Assembly (NCBI RefSeq): GCF_023278085.1
Contig: NZ_CP066265.1
Coordinates: 1 to 64,000, forward strand
DNA length: 64,000 nt
Source: Pseudomonas syringae
GTDB taxonomy: Bacteria; Pseudomonadota; Gammaproteobacteria; Pseudomonadales; Pseudomonadaceae
Direction: 5' to 3'
Of the stretch, positions 56,215-64,000 are shown in pieces. A program made the position numbers and the translations under genes. Every line of letters begins with the position of its first letter. Position 1 is the first letter of the stretch. The notes under the pieces were generated by a model that was given only the letters and a program-made list of their open reading frames with translations, ran no database searches and was not told the DNA's origin.

Positions 56215-56687
56215 TGATAGACCCCATATTCGATGCGCTCCAGGTAGTCTTCGACGGCCTGAAACCCGATGGGGTTATCGATAACGTCCAGCGGCACGTC
56301 GCCGTCCAGGTATTTGCAGGGGCGCCCGAGCCACTCTTCTGCAAGCTTCTGAGTACCGAAAACATTGATGGCGTGCTCCAGAACCTTCGCATACTGAAAC
56401 GCTACGGCGCTCTGTTGGGAGTTGAGGTGTGCAGGCTGCTTGCTGCTGCCCTGACGCTGGATCGTCCTTATGGACTTGCCCACGATGCGGCTCATGACTT
56501 TATTCGTCGAATAAAGATCAGAGATCGACAGCATGTCCTGTACGTCTTTCAGTTCGAAACCTTTGACCGTCAGCCTGTAAACCATTACCTGACTGAGCTG
56601 GCCGGCCTCAGCCCTGAGCAGGTATTCCGTTGGCCTGCGGGATGCCGGTGCAGGCTTGACGCCAGGTGTGGTGGTGGAAACCATCAT
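56211..56687 (-). CDS. Xre/MbcA/ParS-type antitoxin of the RES toxin
   Basis: Antitoxin of 158 residues with an Xre-like helix-turn-helix (about 50-100; LSISDLYSTNKVMSRIVGKSIRTIQR) and a C-terminal DUF2384 toxin-binding domain (NVFGTQKLAEEWLGRPCKYLDGDVPLDVIDNPIGFQAVEDYLERIEYG, about 110-158). It neutralises the downstream RES toxin and represses the operon. ATG 56687 has GGAGG 5 bases upstream; ATG 56684 is the alternative. A palindrome at the promoter is a likely operator. Confidence 0.88.
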   Translation of the reverse strand: MMVSTTTPGVKPAPASRRPTEYLLRAEAGQLSQVMVYRLTVKGFELKDVQDMLSISDLYSTNKVMSRIVGKSIRTIQRQGSSKQPAHLNSQQSAVAFQYAKVLEHAINVFGTQKLAEEWLGRPCKYLDGDVPLDVIDNPIGFQAVEDYLERIEYGVYQ

Positions 56688-56716
56688 GTGTTCCTCCAGG
56701 TGCGACATTTGACGCA

Positions 56717-56736
56717 AGTATAGCGCCGTTTGGCGC
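56717..56736 (-). promoter_or_regulatory. Operator/-10 region of the res-xre pair
   Basis: On the minus strand a palindrome GCGCC-AAAC-GGCGC (56723-56736) abuts a -10-like TATACT (56717-56722). Binding there by the Xre antitoxin would block the promoter, as expected for autorepression. Confidence 0.5.
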
Positions 56737-56867
56737 AGATGGCGCGTAGCATTGATACGCTGTAGCAGAGCGCCTTATTCTGGAGGAGTCGATAGAGGGC
56801 ATGAACTCGTTATCTGTATGGAATATTGTCCAGATAGAGAAGAGCGGTCTCTTCCTGTCGTATTAGC

Positions 56868-57602
56868 TCAGTAAGGACTCCCCGTCGGCCGCACGACAAT
56901 CTCACTGACATCCACCCCGTCAGGCTGCTCGATCGCATACACAAGCGCCCGCGCAATCGCATCCGGACTCAACGCAACTCTCCGAAACCCTTTCATCGCC
57001 TCCCGCGCTGTCTCATCTGAAATCGAGTCCGCCAGTTCTGACTCGACCACGCCGGGGCAGACGACGGTCACGCGGATTTTGTCGGATTCCTGCCGCAGGC
57101 CATCGGATATCGCCCGGACAGCAAACTTGGTGGCGCAGTACACCGCAGCGGTCGGGGAGACGGAAAGGCCGCCAATGGACGAGATGTTGATGACCTGGCC
57201 ATGCCCCTGCGCTTCCATGCTCGGCAACACAGCGGCAATGCCGTGCAGCACGCCGCGAATGTTGACGTCGAGCATCTGGTTCCACTCCGCGATTTTCAGC
57301 GCGGCGAGGGGCGACAGGGGCATGACGCCTGCGTTGTTGATGATGACGTCGATTTTGCCGAATTCACGTTTGGCGAAGTCGGCGAATGCCTGCACGTCGG
57401 CTGCGTCTGTTACATCCAGCGCCCTGACACGTGCCGAGCCGCCTTGCGATTCGATGTCTGCTGCCAGTGCCTCCAGGCGCTCGATGCGGCGCGCACCCAG
57501 CACGACGAGGGCGCCTTTGGCGGCGATGAGTCTGGCGGCCGCTGCGCCGATGCCGCTGCTGGCACCTGTGATCAATACAACCTTGCCGTGAATGTTCGAC
57601 AT
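56868..57602 (-). CDS. Classical SDR oxidoreductase
   Basis: Short-chain dehydrogenase of 244 residues: NAD(P) motif TGASSGIGAAAARL near residue 12, NNAGVMP near 87, active-site Ser in INISSIGG near 138, and the Tyr-Lys pair in AVYCATKFAVRAI near 151-155. The substrate is unknown. ATG 57602 (MSNIHGKVVLITG) is chosen over a frame start nine codons earlier. It is divergent from an AraC-family regulator, which probably controls it. Confidence 0.9.
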   Translation of the reverse strand: MSNIHGKVVLITGASSGIGAAAARLIAAKGALVVLGARRIERLEALAADIESQGGSARVRALDVTDAADVQAFADFAKREFGKIDVIINNAGVMPLSPLAALKIAEWNQMLDVNIRGVLHGIAAVLPSMEAQGHGQVINISSIGGLSVSPTAAVYCATKFAVRAISDGLRQESDKIRVTVVCPGVVESELADSISDETAREAMKGFRRVALSPDAIARALVYAIEQPDGVDVSEIVVRPTGSPY

Positions 57603-57815
57603 GAGCGGATTCCCTCGTAAAGTGCTCAATTCCAGCGTGATGCTCCAGCTGGGTGAGGGTGTAATGCTACGAGTCGGTCATGCCGCGCGCTTGCCGATAC
57701 CTGCGCGAAGCTTGCCTGTTTCTGTCTGATCGTCGGTCGGGCACTGAGCGACTGCCCAATGGCCGCTATGATGCGCCCGAGGCAAGGGAAGGGCGTACAG
57801 CAAAACTCAGGTCGG

Positions 57816-58745
57816 ATGGAGTGCTTCGTGGATACAAATGTGGCTGCCAGCCTTCAGGGCAATAGTGTTTATCGCGCTGAGATCATTCGGCTGATAACGC
57901 GCAGGTTTACCGCCGCCGGTGTGTATGAAACGGCGATTGCGCCGCTGCATGTCATCCGCTGCGACGCGCCGTCCGAGCTGATTCACGCTGTTCATCGGCC
58001 AGCCCTGTGTTTGATCGTTCAGGGTCGCAAGGAGCTTGGGCTGGGCGATGAGCAGTATGTGTACGATTCGCTCAGCTACCTTGTGGTCGCAGTGACCGTA
58101 CCTGTTTCCGGGCGGGTGATTGAAGCGAGTTCCGACGCGCCTTATCTGTGTATTCGACTGGATTTCGACCCCGTGCACATTGCTCAGCTCATCGCCGATG
58201 CGCCGCTCAGCGGGGTGCCGGATGAGCCGCAGCGCGGTCTGTTTCTTGATCACATCGACCAGCCGCTGCTTGAAACGGTTCTGCGTCTGGTGCGCCTGCT
58301 CGACACCCCTCGGGATATCGGCATGCTCGCGCCCTTGGCGCTCAGGGAACTCTACTATCGCCTGCTGCGTGGCAACAACGGGCGTCGGCTCTATGAAATT
58401 GCGGTCGGGGATTCACAGACGCACCGTGTTACGCGTGCGGTCAACTGGCTGAACGCTCATTACGCCGAGCCGCTGCGTATCGATGAACTGGCGCGTGTGG
58501 CCAACCTGGGCAATTCAACCTTGCACCACCGGTTCAAGGCGCTGACTGCCATGAGCCCGTTGCAGTATCAGAAACAACTGCGCCTGCAAGAGGCTCGACG
58601 GCTGATGATCAACGAGGGTCTGGATGTATCCAGCGCCTGCTATCGCGTCGGCTATGAAAGCCCTTCGCAATTCAGCCGGGAGTACAGTCGCCAGTTTGGC
58701 TGCCCGCCTTCAACCGACGTGAGCCGGGTTCGCCGGATCATCTGA
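57816..58745 (+). CDS. AraC-family transcriptional regulator
   Basis: Regulator of 309 residues with an N-terminal AraC-type cupin dimerisation domain (about 25-180; PSELIHAVHRPALCLIVQGRKELGLGDEQYVYDSLSYLVVAVTVPVSG) and two C-terminal helix-turn-helix motifs (IDELARVANLGNSTLHHRFKALTAMSPLQYQKQLRLQEARRLM near 230-275, then YRVGYESPSQFSREYSRQFG). It resembles YqhC-like regulators that control an adjacent oxidoreductase and respond to aldehydes; that role is inferred. ATG 57816 is preferred to the longer frame at 57759. Confidence 0.88.
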   Translation: MECFVDTNVAASLQGNSVYRAEIIRLITRRFTAAGVYETAIAPLHVIRCDAPSELIHAVHRPALCLIVQGRKELGLGDEQYVYDSLSYLVVAVTVPVSGRVIEASSDAPYLCIRLDFDPVHIAQLIADAPLSGVPDEPQRGLFLDHIDQPLLETVLRLVRLLDTPRDIGMLAPLALRELYYRLLRGNNGRRLYEIAVGDSQTHRVTRAVNWLNAHYAEPLRIDELARVANLGNSTLHHRFKALTAMSPLQYQKQLRLQEARRLMINEGLDVSSACYRVGYESPSQFSREYSRQFGCPPSTDVSRVRRII

Positions 58746-58939
58746 TGCAATTGCAGCACATCACTGCCTGGGGGCAGTCAGCCGCGCATATTGATCCTGG
58801 CTGATCCATCCCGTGAAGGAGCGGTTGTCAGCGTTGATGAACTCGACTTGGCCTGAGCCATCAGAAGTCGGCTAATTCCCACAGCATTTGCCGAAAGGTC
58901 GCATTGTGGGCTCGAGGGGGGGTTGAATAAAATCCTGCT

Positions 58940-58956
58940 TTAACGAATAACGTTAA
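58940..58956. promoter_or_regulatory. Palindromic operator of higBA
   Basis: TTAACG-AATAA-CGTTAA is a perfect 6-base inverted repeat 9 bases upstream of the toxin start. HigA antitoxins bind such palindromes to repress their own operon; binding here is inferred. Confidence 0.5.
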
Positions 58957-58965
58957 GCTTTAATC

Positions 58966-59184
58966 GTGATTGTGAGTTTTAGATGCGTGCATACGAGCGA
59001 CCTTTTCGAGCACGGCAAAACCCGGTTATGGGCTTCGATAAAATCAGTTGCCGAGCGCAAACTTGCGATGCTTGATGGGGATCGCTTTGGCCAATACAGC
59101 ATCCGCATAAACGCTCAATTCAGGATCTGCTTCATTTGGGGCGTTAATGGTCCCGAAAACGTTGAAATCATCGATTACCATTAA
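58966..59184 (+). CDS. higB: HigB-type toxin, apparently with an internal deletion
   Basis: RelE/HigB-family toxin frame of 72 residues, against about 92 usually. The N-terminal MIVSFRC...LFEHGKTRLW and the C-terminal GDRFGQYSIRINAQFRICFIW...PENVEIIDYH match HigB closely. Between AERKLAMLD and GDR about 20 residues with the usual 'LRVPPGNRLE' segment are absent, without a frameshift. The start GTG 58966 fits the family N terminus. The antitoxin follows after 9 bases. The protein may be inactive or altered. The comparison is from memory of the family. Confidence 0.75.
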   Translation: MIVSFRCVHTSDLFEHGKTRLWASIKSVAERKLAMLDGDRFGQYSIRINAQFRICFIWGVNGPENVEIIDYH

Positions 59185-59193
59185 GGTGCAGCA

Positions 59194-59499
59194 ATGAACA
59201 AAAACGGAATGCGCCCCGTGCATCCAGGTGAAGTCCTTAGAGAGGAATACCTGGAGCCCATGCGACTGACCGCTGCGGCGCTGGCTCGGGCATTAGGTGT
59301 TTCAACGCCGACGGTGAATGACATTGTGCTCCAGCGCCGCGGAGTAAGTGCTGATGTGGCGCTGCGTCTGGCCGCATGCCTGGAGACGAGTCCCGAGTTC
59401 TGGCTTAACTTGCAGCTTGCCTACGATCTGCGCAAGGCAGAGATCGAGAAGGGCGCGCAGATTCGTGAGCAGGTCAGGAGTCTGGCCCGCTGCGCCTGA
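59194..59499 (+). CDS. higA: HigA-type antitoxin
   Basis: Xre-family antitoxin of 101 residues: MRPVHPGEVLREEYLEPM near the start, helix-turn-helix LTAAALARALGVSTPTVNDIVLQRRGVSADVALRLA (about 26-61), then the conserved SPEFWLNLQLAYDLRKAE. It neutralises HigB and represses the operon. AAGGTGCAGCA precedes ATG 59194. The gene looks intact although the toxin seems shortened. Confidence 0.92.
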   Translation: MNKNGMRPVHPGEVLREEYLEPMRLTAAALARALGVSTPTVNDIVLQRRGVSADVALRLAACLETSPEFWLNLQLAYDLRKAEIEKGAQIREQVRSLARCA

Positions 59500-59532
59500 T
59501 AACGCTCACCGGTCAGCGTAACCAGAAGAACC

Positions 59533-59799
59533 TTATTCAGCTTTTTCAGCCCCACCAACTTTCCCTTCCAGCTCGGCCATTTTGGCCTCCAGCGCCTCAA
59601 GGCGGGCGCGGGTGCGGGCGAGCACGGCCATCTGGCTGTCGAATTCTTCACGGCTGACCAGGTCCAGTTTGCTGAAACCGCTTTGCAGCAGCGCCTTGAA
59701 CTGGGTTTCGAACTCACTGCGAGGTACAGGCGTTTCGCCGTTGAACAGGCGGGAGGCGTGGCCGCTGAGGGCGTCGAGGAAAGCTTTAGGCGCGAGCAT
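59533..59799 (-). CDS. ubiK: Ubiquinone biosynthesis accessory factor UbiK
   Basis: Small coiled-coil protein of 88 residues of the YqiC/BMFP family; UbiK helps assemble the ubiquinone biosynthesis complex and binds lipids. The N-terminal amphipathic part (ALSGHASRLFNGE) and the C-terminal coiled coil (REEFDSQMAVLARTRARLEALEAKMAELEGK) are typical. Its position next to glnK-amtB is common in pseudomonads. Confidence 0.88.
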   Translation of the reverse strand: MLAPKAFLDALSGHASRLFNGETPVPRSEFETQFKALLQSGFSKLDLVSREEFDSQMAVLARTRARLEALEAKMAELEGKVGGAEKAE

Positions 59800-59904
59800 G
59801 ATAATTTTCCTGAATCAGATGGGCAGCAGTGTAGCACGCAGCGTCTATAGTCATTTCCGGAGGCGTCAGATGCACGCTTATGGAGCGTTGTCCAGTGCAT
59901 GTGC

Positions 59905-59919
59905 GCACCATGCTTGTGC
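59905..59919. promoter_or_regulatory. Possible NtrC-binding site
   Basis: GCACCATGCTTGTGC is an imperfect palindrome matching the GCAC...GTGC half-sites of NtrC. It lies about 90 bases upstream of the -24 element, a typical enhancer distance. Confidence 0.45.
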
Positions 59920-59994
59920 GTTGCCTGAGCGAAGAATCGGGTCTTGCAGGCTTTAATACGTCCAAGGGCCTGTATTCAATGAATATTCACGAGC

Positions 59995-60010
59995 TGGCAA
60001 GCTTTCTGCT
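59995..60010 (+). promoter_or_regulatory. Sigma54 promoter of glnK
   Basis: TGGCAAGCTTTCTGCT carries GG at 59996-59997 and GC at 60008-60009 with the canonical 10-base spacing and a close fit to TGGCACG-N4-TTGC. It lies about 209 bases before glnK, consistent with nitrogen-limited expression by NtrC. Confidence 0.7.
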
Positions 60011-60035
60011 TAGTGGCTTATGACCCATGCACTGA

Positions 60036-60557
<522 letters not shown>

Positions 60558-60591
60558 GCCGCCAAACCCCAACGCCCCAGGAGAAAACAAT

Positions 60592-61929
60592 ATGACTCTG
60601 CGTCAATTCGCAGGGCTCGGTGCCCTGTTGTCCCTCGCATTACCTGGTCTTGCCCTGGCGGCTGATCCAGTGGCCGAGCCGGTGCTGAACTCTGGCGACA
60701 CCGCATGGATGCTGACGGCGACCGCTCTGGTCCTGTTCATGACCATTCCCGGTCTCGCGCTGTTCTACGGCGGCATGGTCCGCTCGAAAAACATTCTTTC
60801 CGTGATGATGCAGTGTTTCGCTATCACCGGTCTGATCAGCATTCTGTGGGTCGTCTACGGCTACAGCATCGCGTTCGACACAACCGGTATGGAAGCAGGC
60901 GTCGTCAACTTCAATTCCTTCTTCGGCGGTATGGGTAAAGCGTTCCTGGCGGGTATCACGCCGGCAAGCATTACCGGTCCTGCTGCATTGTTCCCTGAGG
61001 CGGTGTTCGTCACCTTCCAGATGACCTTTGCGATCATCACGCCTGCCCTGATCGTCGGTGCTTTCGCAGAACGTATGAAGTTCTCCGCGATGCTGATCTT
61101 CATGGCCATCTGGTTCACGCTGGTCTACGCGCCGATTGCCCACATGGTCTGGGGCGGCGTTGGTGGTCTGATGTGGGACTGGGGCGTTCTGGACTTCGCT
61201 GGCGGTACCGTGGTGCACATCAACGCCGGTGTAGCCGGTCTGGTGGCCTGTCTGGTACTGGGCAAGCGCAAAGGCTTCCCGACCACGCCTATGGCTCCGC
61301 ACAATCTGGGTTACACCCTGATTGGCGCCGCAATGCTCTGGGTTGGCTGGTTTGGTTTCAACGCCGGTTCTGCGGCTGCAGCCAACGGCACTGCCGGTAT
61401 GGCGATGCTGGTCACCCAGATCGCGACGGCTGCTGCTGCGCTGGGCTGGATGTTCGCCGAGTGGCTGACTCACGGTAAGCCAAGTGCCCTGGGCATCGCT
61501 TCGGGTGTGGTTGCCGGTCTGGTTGCCATCACCCCGGCTGCCGGTACTGTCGGCCCGATGGGTTCTCTGATCATCGGTCTGGCTGCAGGCGTGATCTGCT
61601 TCTTCTGCGCCACCAGCCTGAAACGCAAGCTCGGCTACGACGATTCCCTGGACGCCTTCGGTGTACACGGTATCGGCGGCATCGTCGGCGCGATCCTGAC
61701 CGGCGTGTTTGCAGCCCCGGCACTGGGCGGCTTCGGCACCGTGACTGACATCGGCGCTCAAGTCTGGATTCAGTTCAAGGGCGTTGCGTTCACCGTCGTG
61801 TACACCGCTATCGTGACTTTCATCATCCTCAAGGTGCTGGATGCAGTGATGGGTCTGCGTGTCACCGACGAGGAAGAGTCGGTCGGTCTGGACCTTGCGC
61901 AACACAACGAGCGTGGCTACAACTTGTAA
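60592..61929 (+). CDS. amtB: Ammonium transporter AmtB
   Basis: Amt-family channel of 445 residues. A signal peptide (LALPGLALAAD) is followed by 11 hydrophobic helices. Landmarks are GLALFYGGMVRSKN near 55, the first pore histidine region VWGGVGGLMWDWGVLDFAGGTVVHINAG near 185, and the second in DAFGVHGIGGIVGAILTG near 355. It moves ammonium and is regulated by GlnK. AGGAGAAAAC precedes ATG 60592. It ends at a clear terminator. Confidence 0.97.
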   Translation: MTLRQFAGLGALLSLALPGLALAADPVAEPVLNSGDTAWMLTATALVLFMTIPGLALFYGGMVRSKNILSVMMQCFAITGLISILWVVYGYSIAFDTTGMEAGVVNFNSFFGGMGKAFLAGITPASITGPAALFPEAVFVTFQMTFAIITPALIVGAFAERMKFSAMLIFMAIWFTLVYAPIAHMVWGGVGGLMWDWGVLDFAGGTVVHINAGVAGLVACLVLGKRKGFPTTPMAPHNLGYTLIGAAMLWVGWFGFNAGSAAAANGTAGMAMLVTQIATAAAALGWMFAEWLTHGKPSALGIASGVVAGLVAITPAAGTVGPMGSLIIGLAAGVICFFCATSLKRKLGYDDSLDAFGVHGIGGIVGAILTGVFAAPALGGFGTVTDIGAQVWIQFKGVAFTVVYTAIVTFIILKVLDAVMGLRVTDEEESVGLDLAQHNERGYNL

Positions 61930-61950
61930 GAAGCAGCCCGCAAAAAAGAA

Positions 61951-61976
61951 ATGCCCGGTATCCGGGTATTTTTTTT
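61951..61976 (+). terminator. Rho-independent terminator after amtB
   Basis: ATGCCCGG-TAT-CCGGGTAT forms a compact hairpin followed by at least seven T, 22 bases after the amtB stop. Confidence 0.92.
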
Positions 61977-62216
61977 GTCTGATGTTTGTGGATAAACCCG
62001 GTATTTTTGCTGTCATTGATCTTGCCCGCGTCAATGATCCCGGTCCCTGACGCAGCGCAGGTGACGTGGTTGCAGACGGTGGTGTGGCGTCGTTAGAAGA
62101 ATAGCGACGAGCATTGCCACGACCGTCTTCGTCAGCTTGCAGGGAAGCCGGTTTATTGCGCGCTTTGCTTTTTTCTCAGTCGAGTTAGAATGCGCGCCGA
62201 AGGTGCGGAGAACGGT

Positions 62217-62642
62217 ATGTGGCATCAGTCCAGAATCGCCTTGCGGGCCAGACCCCGAGGGTTTCATCTGGTTTCCGACGAAATACAGGCAGGTCTGCCG
62301 CAGTTGCGGAGTTGTCGGGTTGGATTGCTACACTTGTGGCTGCAACATACCTCGGCGTCGTTGACCATCAACGAAAATGCCGACCCGGCGGTGCGTCGTG
62401 ACTTCGAGCGTTTTTTCAACCGTCTGGTGCCCCAGGGCGTGGACGGCTACGAACATGACGACGAAGGCCCTGATGACTTGCCAGCACATTTCAAGGCCAG
62501 CTTGCTGGGCTGTCAGTTGGTTCTGCCGGTGACGGAAGGCCGTCTGGCGCTGGGCACCTGGCAAGGTATTTATCTAGGCGAACATCGAGACGCTGGTGGA
62601 TCTCGTAACGTCCTTGCCACCCTCCAGGGTGAATGGATATAA
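62217..62642 (+). CDS. yjbQ: YjbQ-family (UPF0047) protein
   Basis: Protein of 141 residues of the YjbQ/UPF0047 family, some of which have thiamine-phosphate-synthase-like activity. [14 protein letters not shown] near residue 45 and the C-terminal [14 protein letters not shown] are diagnostic. ATG 62217 ([23 protein letters not shown]) has GGAG 7 bases upstream and fits the family; a frame start nine codons earlier was not used. It precedes sutA by 97 bases. Confidence 0.92.
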   Translation: MWHQSRIALRARPRGFHLVSDEIQAGLPQLRSCRVGLLHLWLQHTSASLTINENADPAVRRDFERFFNRLVPQGVDGYEHDDEGPDDLPAHFKASLLGCQLVLPVTEGRLALGTWQGIYLGEHRDAGGSRNVLATLQGEWI

Positions 62643-62739
62643 CCGCTGGAGTCAGCGGTTGTTGAATTTTCCGGCCGCCTTAGTAATTCCGGGTGGTTGG
62701 GCTATAACTAATCAGCTTTCGCAAGTCATGAGGTAGAAC

Positions 62740-63069
62740 ATGAGCGACGACGACACTAACGACGACCTGGTAGACGACCTGGAAGGCGAGGATGACGGTG
62801 AAGAGCTTGCAGCTGCTTCCCCGGAAGACGACGCCGTTGAAGTAGACGACTCCGACGTTCCGGCGGCACCCGCCAAAGGCAAGGCCAAGGCCGCAGTTTC
62901 GGTCGAAGAATTGCCCAGCGTAGAAGCCAAGAACAAAGAGCGTGATGCGCTAGCGCGTGCCATGGAAGAATTCCTGGCGCGTGGCGGCAAGGTGCAGGAA
63001 GTGGAGGCCAATGTGGTCGCCGATCCGCCCAAGAAGCCTGAAAACAAGTATGGCAGCCGTCCTATCTGA
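62740..63069 (+). CDS. sutA: SutA-like RNA polymerase-binding regulator
   Basis: Very acidic small protein of 109 residues: residues 1-55 are rich in Asp and Glu, followed by a predicted helix (about 58-85; EELPSVEAKNKERDALARAMEEFLARGG) and a basic tail KKPENKYGSRPI. This is the layout of P. aeruginosa SutA, which binds RNA polymerase and raises expression of housekeeping genes during slow growth. Context beside yjbQ also fits (recalled). GAGGTAG precedes ATG 62740. Confidence 0.85.
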   Translation: MSDDDTNDDLVDDLEGEDDGEELAAASPEDDAVEVDDSDVPAAPAKGKAKAAVSVEELPSVEAKNKERDALARAMEEFLARGGKVQEVEANVVADPPKKPENKYGSRPI

Positions 63070-63095
63070 AGTTGTAACTGCCTTGTGAGAAAAGA

Positions 63096-63124
63096 GAAGC
63101 CCGCCGTCGCTGCGGGCTTTTTCT
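63096..63124. terminator. Terminator between sutA and the HAD gene
   Basis: AAGCCCGC and GCGGGCTTT form a hairpin with loop CGTCGCT, followed by TTT; it lies between convergent genes. Confidence 0.88.
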
Positions 63125-63149
63125 TGGGCGCGTTTCGCCCTCGCAGAGG

Positions 63150-63842
63150 TCAAGCCCAGCGGGCGAGCACTTCCGGCAACTGCGACAGGTTGTGAATCTC
63201 GGCGTCCGGTAACCGGTCGGTATCCCAGGCTTTGCCTTGCGGGTTGTACCAGATGGCGCGCATGCCAGCCTGTTGCGCACCTGCGATGTCGTCGCTGGGG
63301 TGGTCGCCGACGTGGACCGCCACGCTGGCGTCTGCGTTACCGCGCCTGAGTGCCTCCAGAAACAGTGCCGGGTCTGGTTTGCCAATGCCCAGGTCTTCGG
63401 CGCACAGGGCAAAGGCAAAGTAATCCGCGAGGCCCAGCCGTCGCACATCTGCATTGCCGTTGGTGATGACGCCCAGGGTGAAGGTTTTGGCGAGAATTTC
63501 CAGAGTAGGCTGCACATCAGGAAAGATCTGCACCTTATGGCGACCCTGCAGAAACACCTCAAAAGCCTGATCAGCCAGATCCTGCGCTTCGTCTGAGTCG
63601 TAACCGGCGTCCTCAAGGGCATGAAACAGCACCCGCCGACGCAACGCGCTGATTCGGTGCTTCAAGGAGGGATCAGCGGCCACCAGGCGTGAGCGGATCT
63701 CCCACAGGTGCTCGACGGTAACGGGGCCGAGCTTTGGCGCGTGCTCGGCCAGCCAGTCACGCAACGAGGCTTCTGCACCGACAATCGCAGGCGCGGTATC
63801 CCAGAGCGTGTCATCAAGGTCGAACGTCACCAGCTTAATCAT
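63150..63842 (-). CDS. HAD-family phosphatase
   Basis: Haloacid dehalogenase-like hydrolase of 230 residues: motif [13 protein letters not shown] with nucleophile Asp near residue 8, motif II in VITNGNAD near 116, motif III/IV in [14 protein letters not shown] and [18 protein letters not shown]. It resembles YigB-type phosphatases (FMN or sugar phosphate). ATG 63842 has AAGGATC upstream and overlaps the 3' end of xerC by 8 bases, matching the known xerC-yigB-like order. Confidence 0.9.
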   Translation of the reverse strand: MIKLVTFDLDDTLWDTAPAIVGAEASLRDWLAEHAPKLGPVTVEHLWEIRSRLVAADPSLKHRISALRRRVLFHALEDAGYDSDEAQDLADQAFEVFLQGRHKVQIFPDVQPTLEILAKTFTLGVITNGNADVRRLGLADYFAFALCAEDLGIGKPDPALFLEALRRGNADASVAVHVGDHPSDDIAGAQQAGMRAIWYNPQGKAWDTDRLPDAEIHNLSQLPEVLARWA

Positions 63843-64000
63843 CTGCAGATCCTTTCCGTTTGGCTCGTGGATGAGCACTGTCATAGACAGTAGCCAGGTG
63901 CTGAAAGTCCAGATGCGTGTAGATCTGCGTGGTCTTGATATCGGCGTGACCGAGCAGCTCCTGCACGGCGCGCAGGTCTTGCGATGATTCCAGCAAATGG
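63835..64000 (-). CDS. xerC: Tyrosine recombinase XerC (3' end only)
   Basis: The last 54 codons of a gene that continues past the window edge: [17 protein letters not shown], then [18 protein letters not shown]. These are the C-terminal motifs of Xer recombinases, including the conserved histidine of LLGH and the catalytic tyrosine in QIYTH. XerC acts at dif to resolve chromosome dimers. Overlap with the following HAD phosphatase supports XerC rather than XerD. Confidence 0.9.
   Translation of the reverse strand, partial: HLLESSQDLRAVQELLGHADIKTTQIYTHLDFQHLATVYDSAHPRAKRKGSADD

Overview
The window looks like chromosomal DNA of a fluorescent pseudomonad, most probably a member of the Pseudomonas syringae group. 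The gene order rep-xpt, cytochrome c5, pauR-like, dadX-ridA-dadA-lrp, rpmG-rpmB, radC, coaBC-dut-algC-argB, pyrE/crc, rph, yicC-gmk-rpoZ-spoT-ridA, exbBD-tonB and oxyR-recG is the usual Pseudomonas arrangement (recalled, not searched). Two things point to P. syringae: abundant imperfect palindromes that translate into the spurious 'DUF1534' family, and a HrpL-type promoter (hrp box) in front of a small gene. No rRNA, tRNA or CRISPR array was seen.

Layout. 1-2.6 kb: rep helicase and xpt. 2.6-3.3 kb: structured repeats. 3.3-7.8 kb: a sulfane-sulfur module, with a FisR-like sigma54 activator divergent from persulfide dioxygenase, sulfide:quinone oxidoreductase and a TauE-type exporter. 8.1-11.8 kb: a CoA-transferase family enzyme and an intact IS3-family element inserted in a repeat hairpin. 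11.9-24.9 kb: cytochrome c5 and amine/amino-acid catabolism (PauR-like regulator, dad operon with its Lrp regulator, glutamylpolyamine oxidase, aldehyde dehydrogenase, cupin), with a MocR regulator, a phospholipase-D-like lipoprotein and an MFS transporter. 25.3-43.2 kb: conserved housekeeping genes (ribosomal proteins, CoA, dUTPase, AlgC, ArgB, PyrE, Crc, RNase PH, Gmk, omega, SpoT, RidA). 44-51 kb: ExbB-ExbD-TonB, OxyR, RecG and an HDOD protein. 51-60 kb: a more accessory block with a citrate-family transporter, an effector-like gene, comM, a RES-Xre toxin-antitoxin pair, an SDR/AraC pair and a HigBA pair. 60-64 kb: glnK-amtB under a probable sigma54 promoter, yjbQ, sutA, a HAD phosphatase and the 3' end of xerC.

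The most notable item is the 215-residue gene at 53236-53883. It has a near-consensus hrp box (GGAACT, 15 bases, CCACTCA) and an N terminus with the composition of type III secretion signals. It sits between two copies of the comM terminator, and the outer copy still carries a decayed piece of the comM 3' end. It therefore looks like an acquired type III effector candidate that I do not recognise. Other points worth checking are a HigB toxin that appears to lack about 20 internal residues, a three-way-junction palindrome at 2808-2902, a 2.7-copy 151-bp tandem repeat, and a long membrane-anchored form of AlgC.
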